DNA from: Proteobacteria bacterium bin106
GTDB lineage: Bacteria; Bdellovibrionota_B; Oligoflexia; Oligoflexales; Bin106
Length of the DNA: 64,000 bases
Direction of reading: 5' to 3'
Assembly: GCA_002238945.1 (NCBI GenBank)
Contig: MPNI01000004.1
Span: 1 to 64,000 of the forward strand
Made by a program: the position numbers and the translations under genes. The notes below the pieces were generated by a model. That model searched no databases. It worked only from the letters and a program-made list of their open reading frames with translations, and was not told the DNA's origin. Shown here piece after piece: positions 64,000-64,000 of this stretch. The first letter of the stretch is position 1, and the number at the start of each line of letters is the position of its first letter.

Positions 64000-64000
64000 G

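Overview
The window comes from a Gram-negative bacterium. It has an F-type ATP synthase operon, System I cytochrome c maturation genes, LolA, HflKC, a tail-specific protease and many lipobox proteins. ParA/ParB sit inside the atp operon, and mfd is followed by two SurA-like chaperones. This arrangement, together with a PD-(D/E)XK nuclease relative of the kind common in host-associated bacteria, suggests a deltaproteobacterial-grade lineage (Bdellovibrionota/Oligoflexia-like), possibly host-associated. That placement is inference from gene order and family resemblance; no rRNA is present to confirm it.

Layout. 1-0.7 kb: tail of a PD-(D/E)XK nuclease-like protein. 0.7-11.3 kb: atpI-B-E, parA-parB, atpF'-F-H-A-G-D-C on one strand. 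11.5-13 kb: a PH-domain membrane protein and a dead IS1595-type transposase. 13-19 kb: lipoproteins, including four members of a tandem cysteine-containing family, a dead fifth copy, and a PEGA-like lipoprotein whose reading frame is controlled by a 7-bp repeat. 19.3-21.7 kb: ftsZ and ridA. 21.9-23.6 kb: two related lipoproteins. 23.8-29.8 kb: mfd and two SurA/PpiC chaperones, then tRNA-His. 29.9-33 kb: PcrA/UvrD helicase and a cation/Ca2+ exchanger. 33.1-35.5 kb: three probable outer-membrane barrels and a remnant. 35.5-39.1 kb: response regulator, fur, prc. 39.3-44 kb: ccmB, a decayed stretch, then ccmC-D-E-G and an unannotated 51-residue membrane protein. 44.1-49.7 kb: trmB, ybeY, CorC-like protein, hflK, hflC. 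49.8-61.2 kb: eight lipoproteins on the minus strand, with repeated intergenic blocks and a dead hflC copy. 61.8-63.3 kb: an unrecognised pseudogene. 63.3 kb to the end: lolA, cut by the window edge.

Two themes stand out. First, short tandem repeats are everywhere. Inside housekeeping genes (atpA, ftsZ, mfd, surA, ccmD, hflK) their periods are multiples of three, so they only change protein length. In two lipoprotein genes the repeat unit is 7 bp and lies between the start codon and the signal-peptide core, so copy number sets ON or OFF: one gene has 10 copies (reads OFF) and the other 6 copies (reads ON). A third lipoprotein carries a 17-bp duplication in the same place. This looks like slipped-strand phase variation of surface lipoproteins.

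Second, the accessory regions grow by tandem duplication followed by decay. Each expanded lipoprotein or barrel family is flanked by fragments of the conserved neighbour gene (hflC 3' half, ftsZ leader, response-regulator tail), so the duplication history can be read directly from the sequence.
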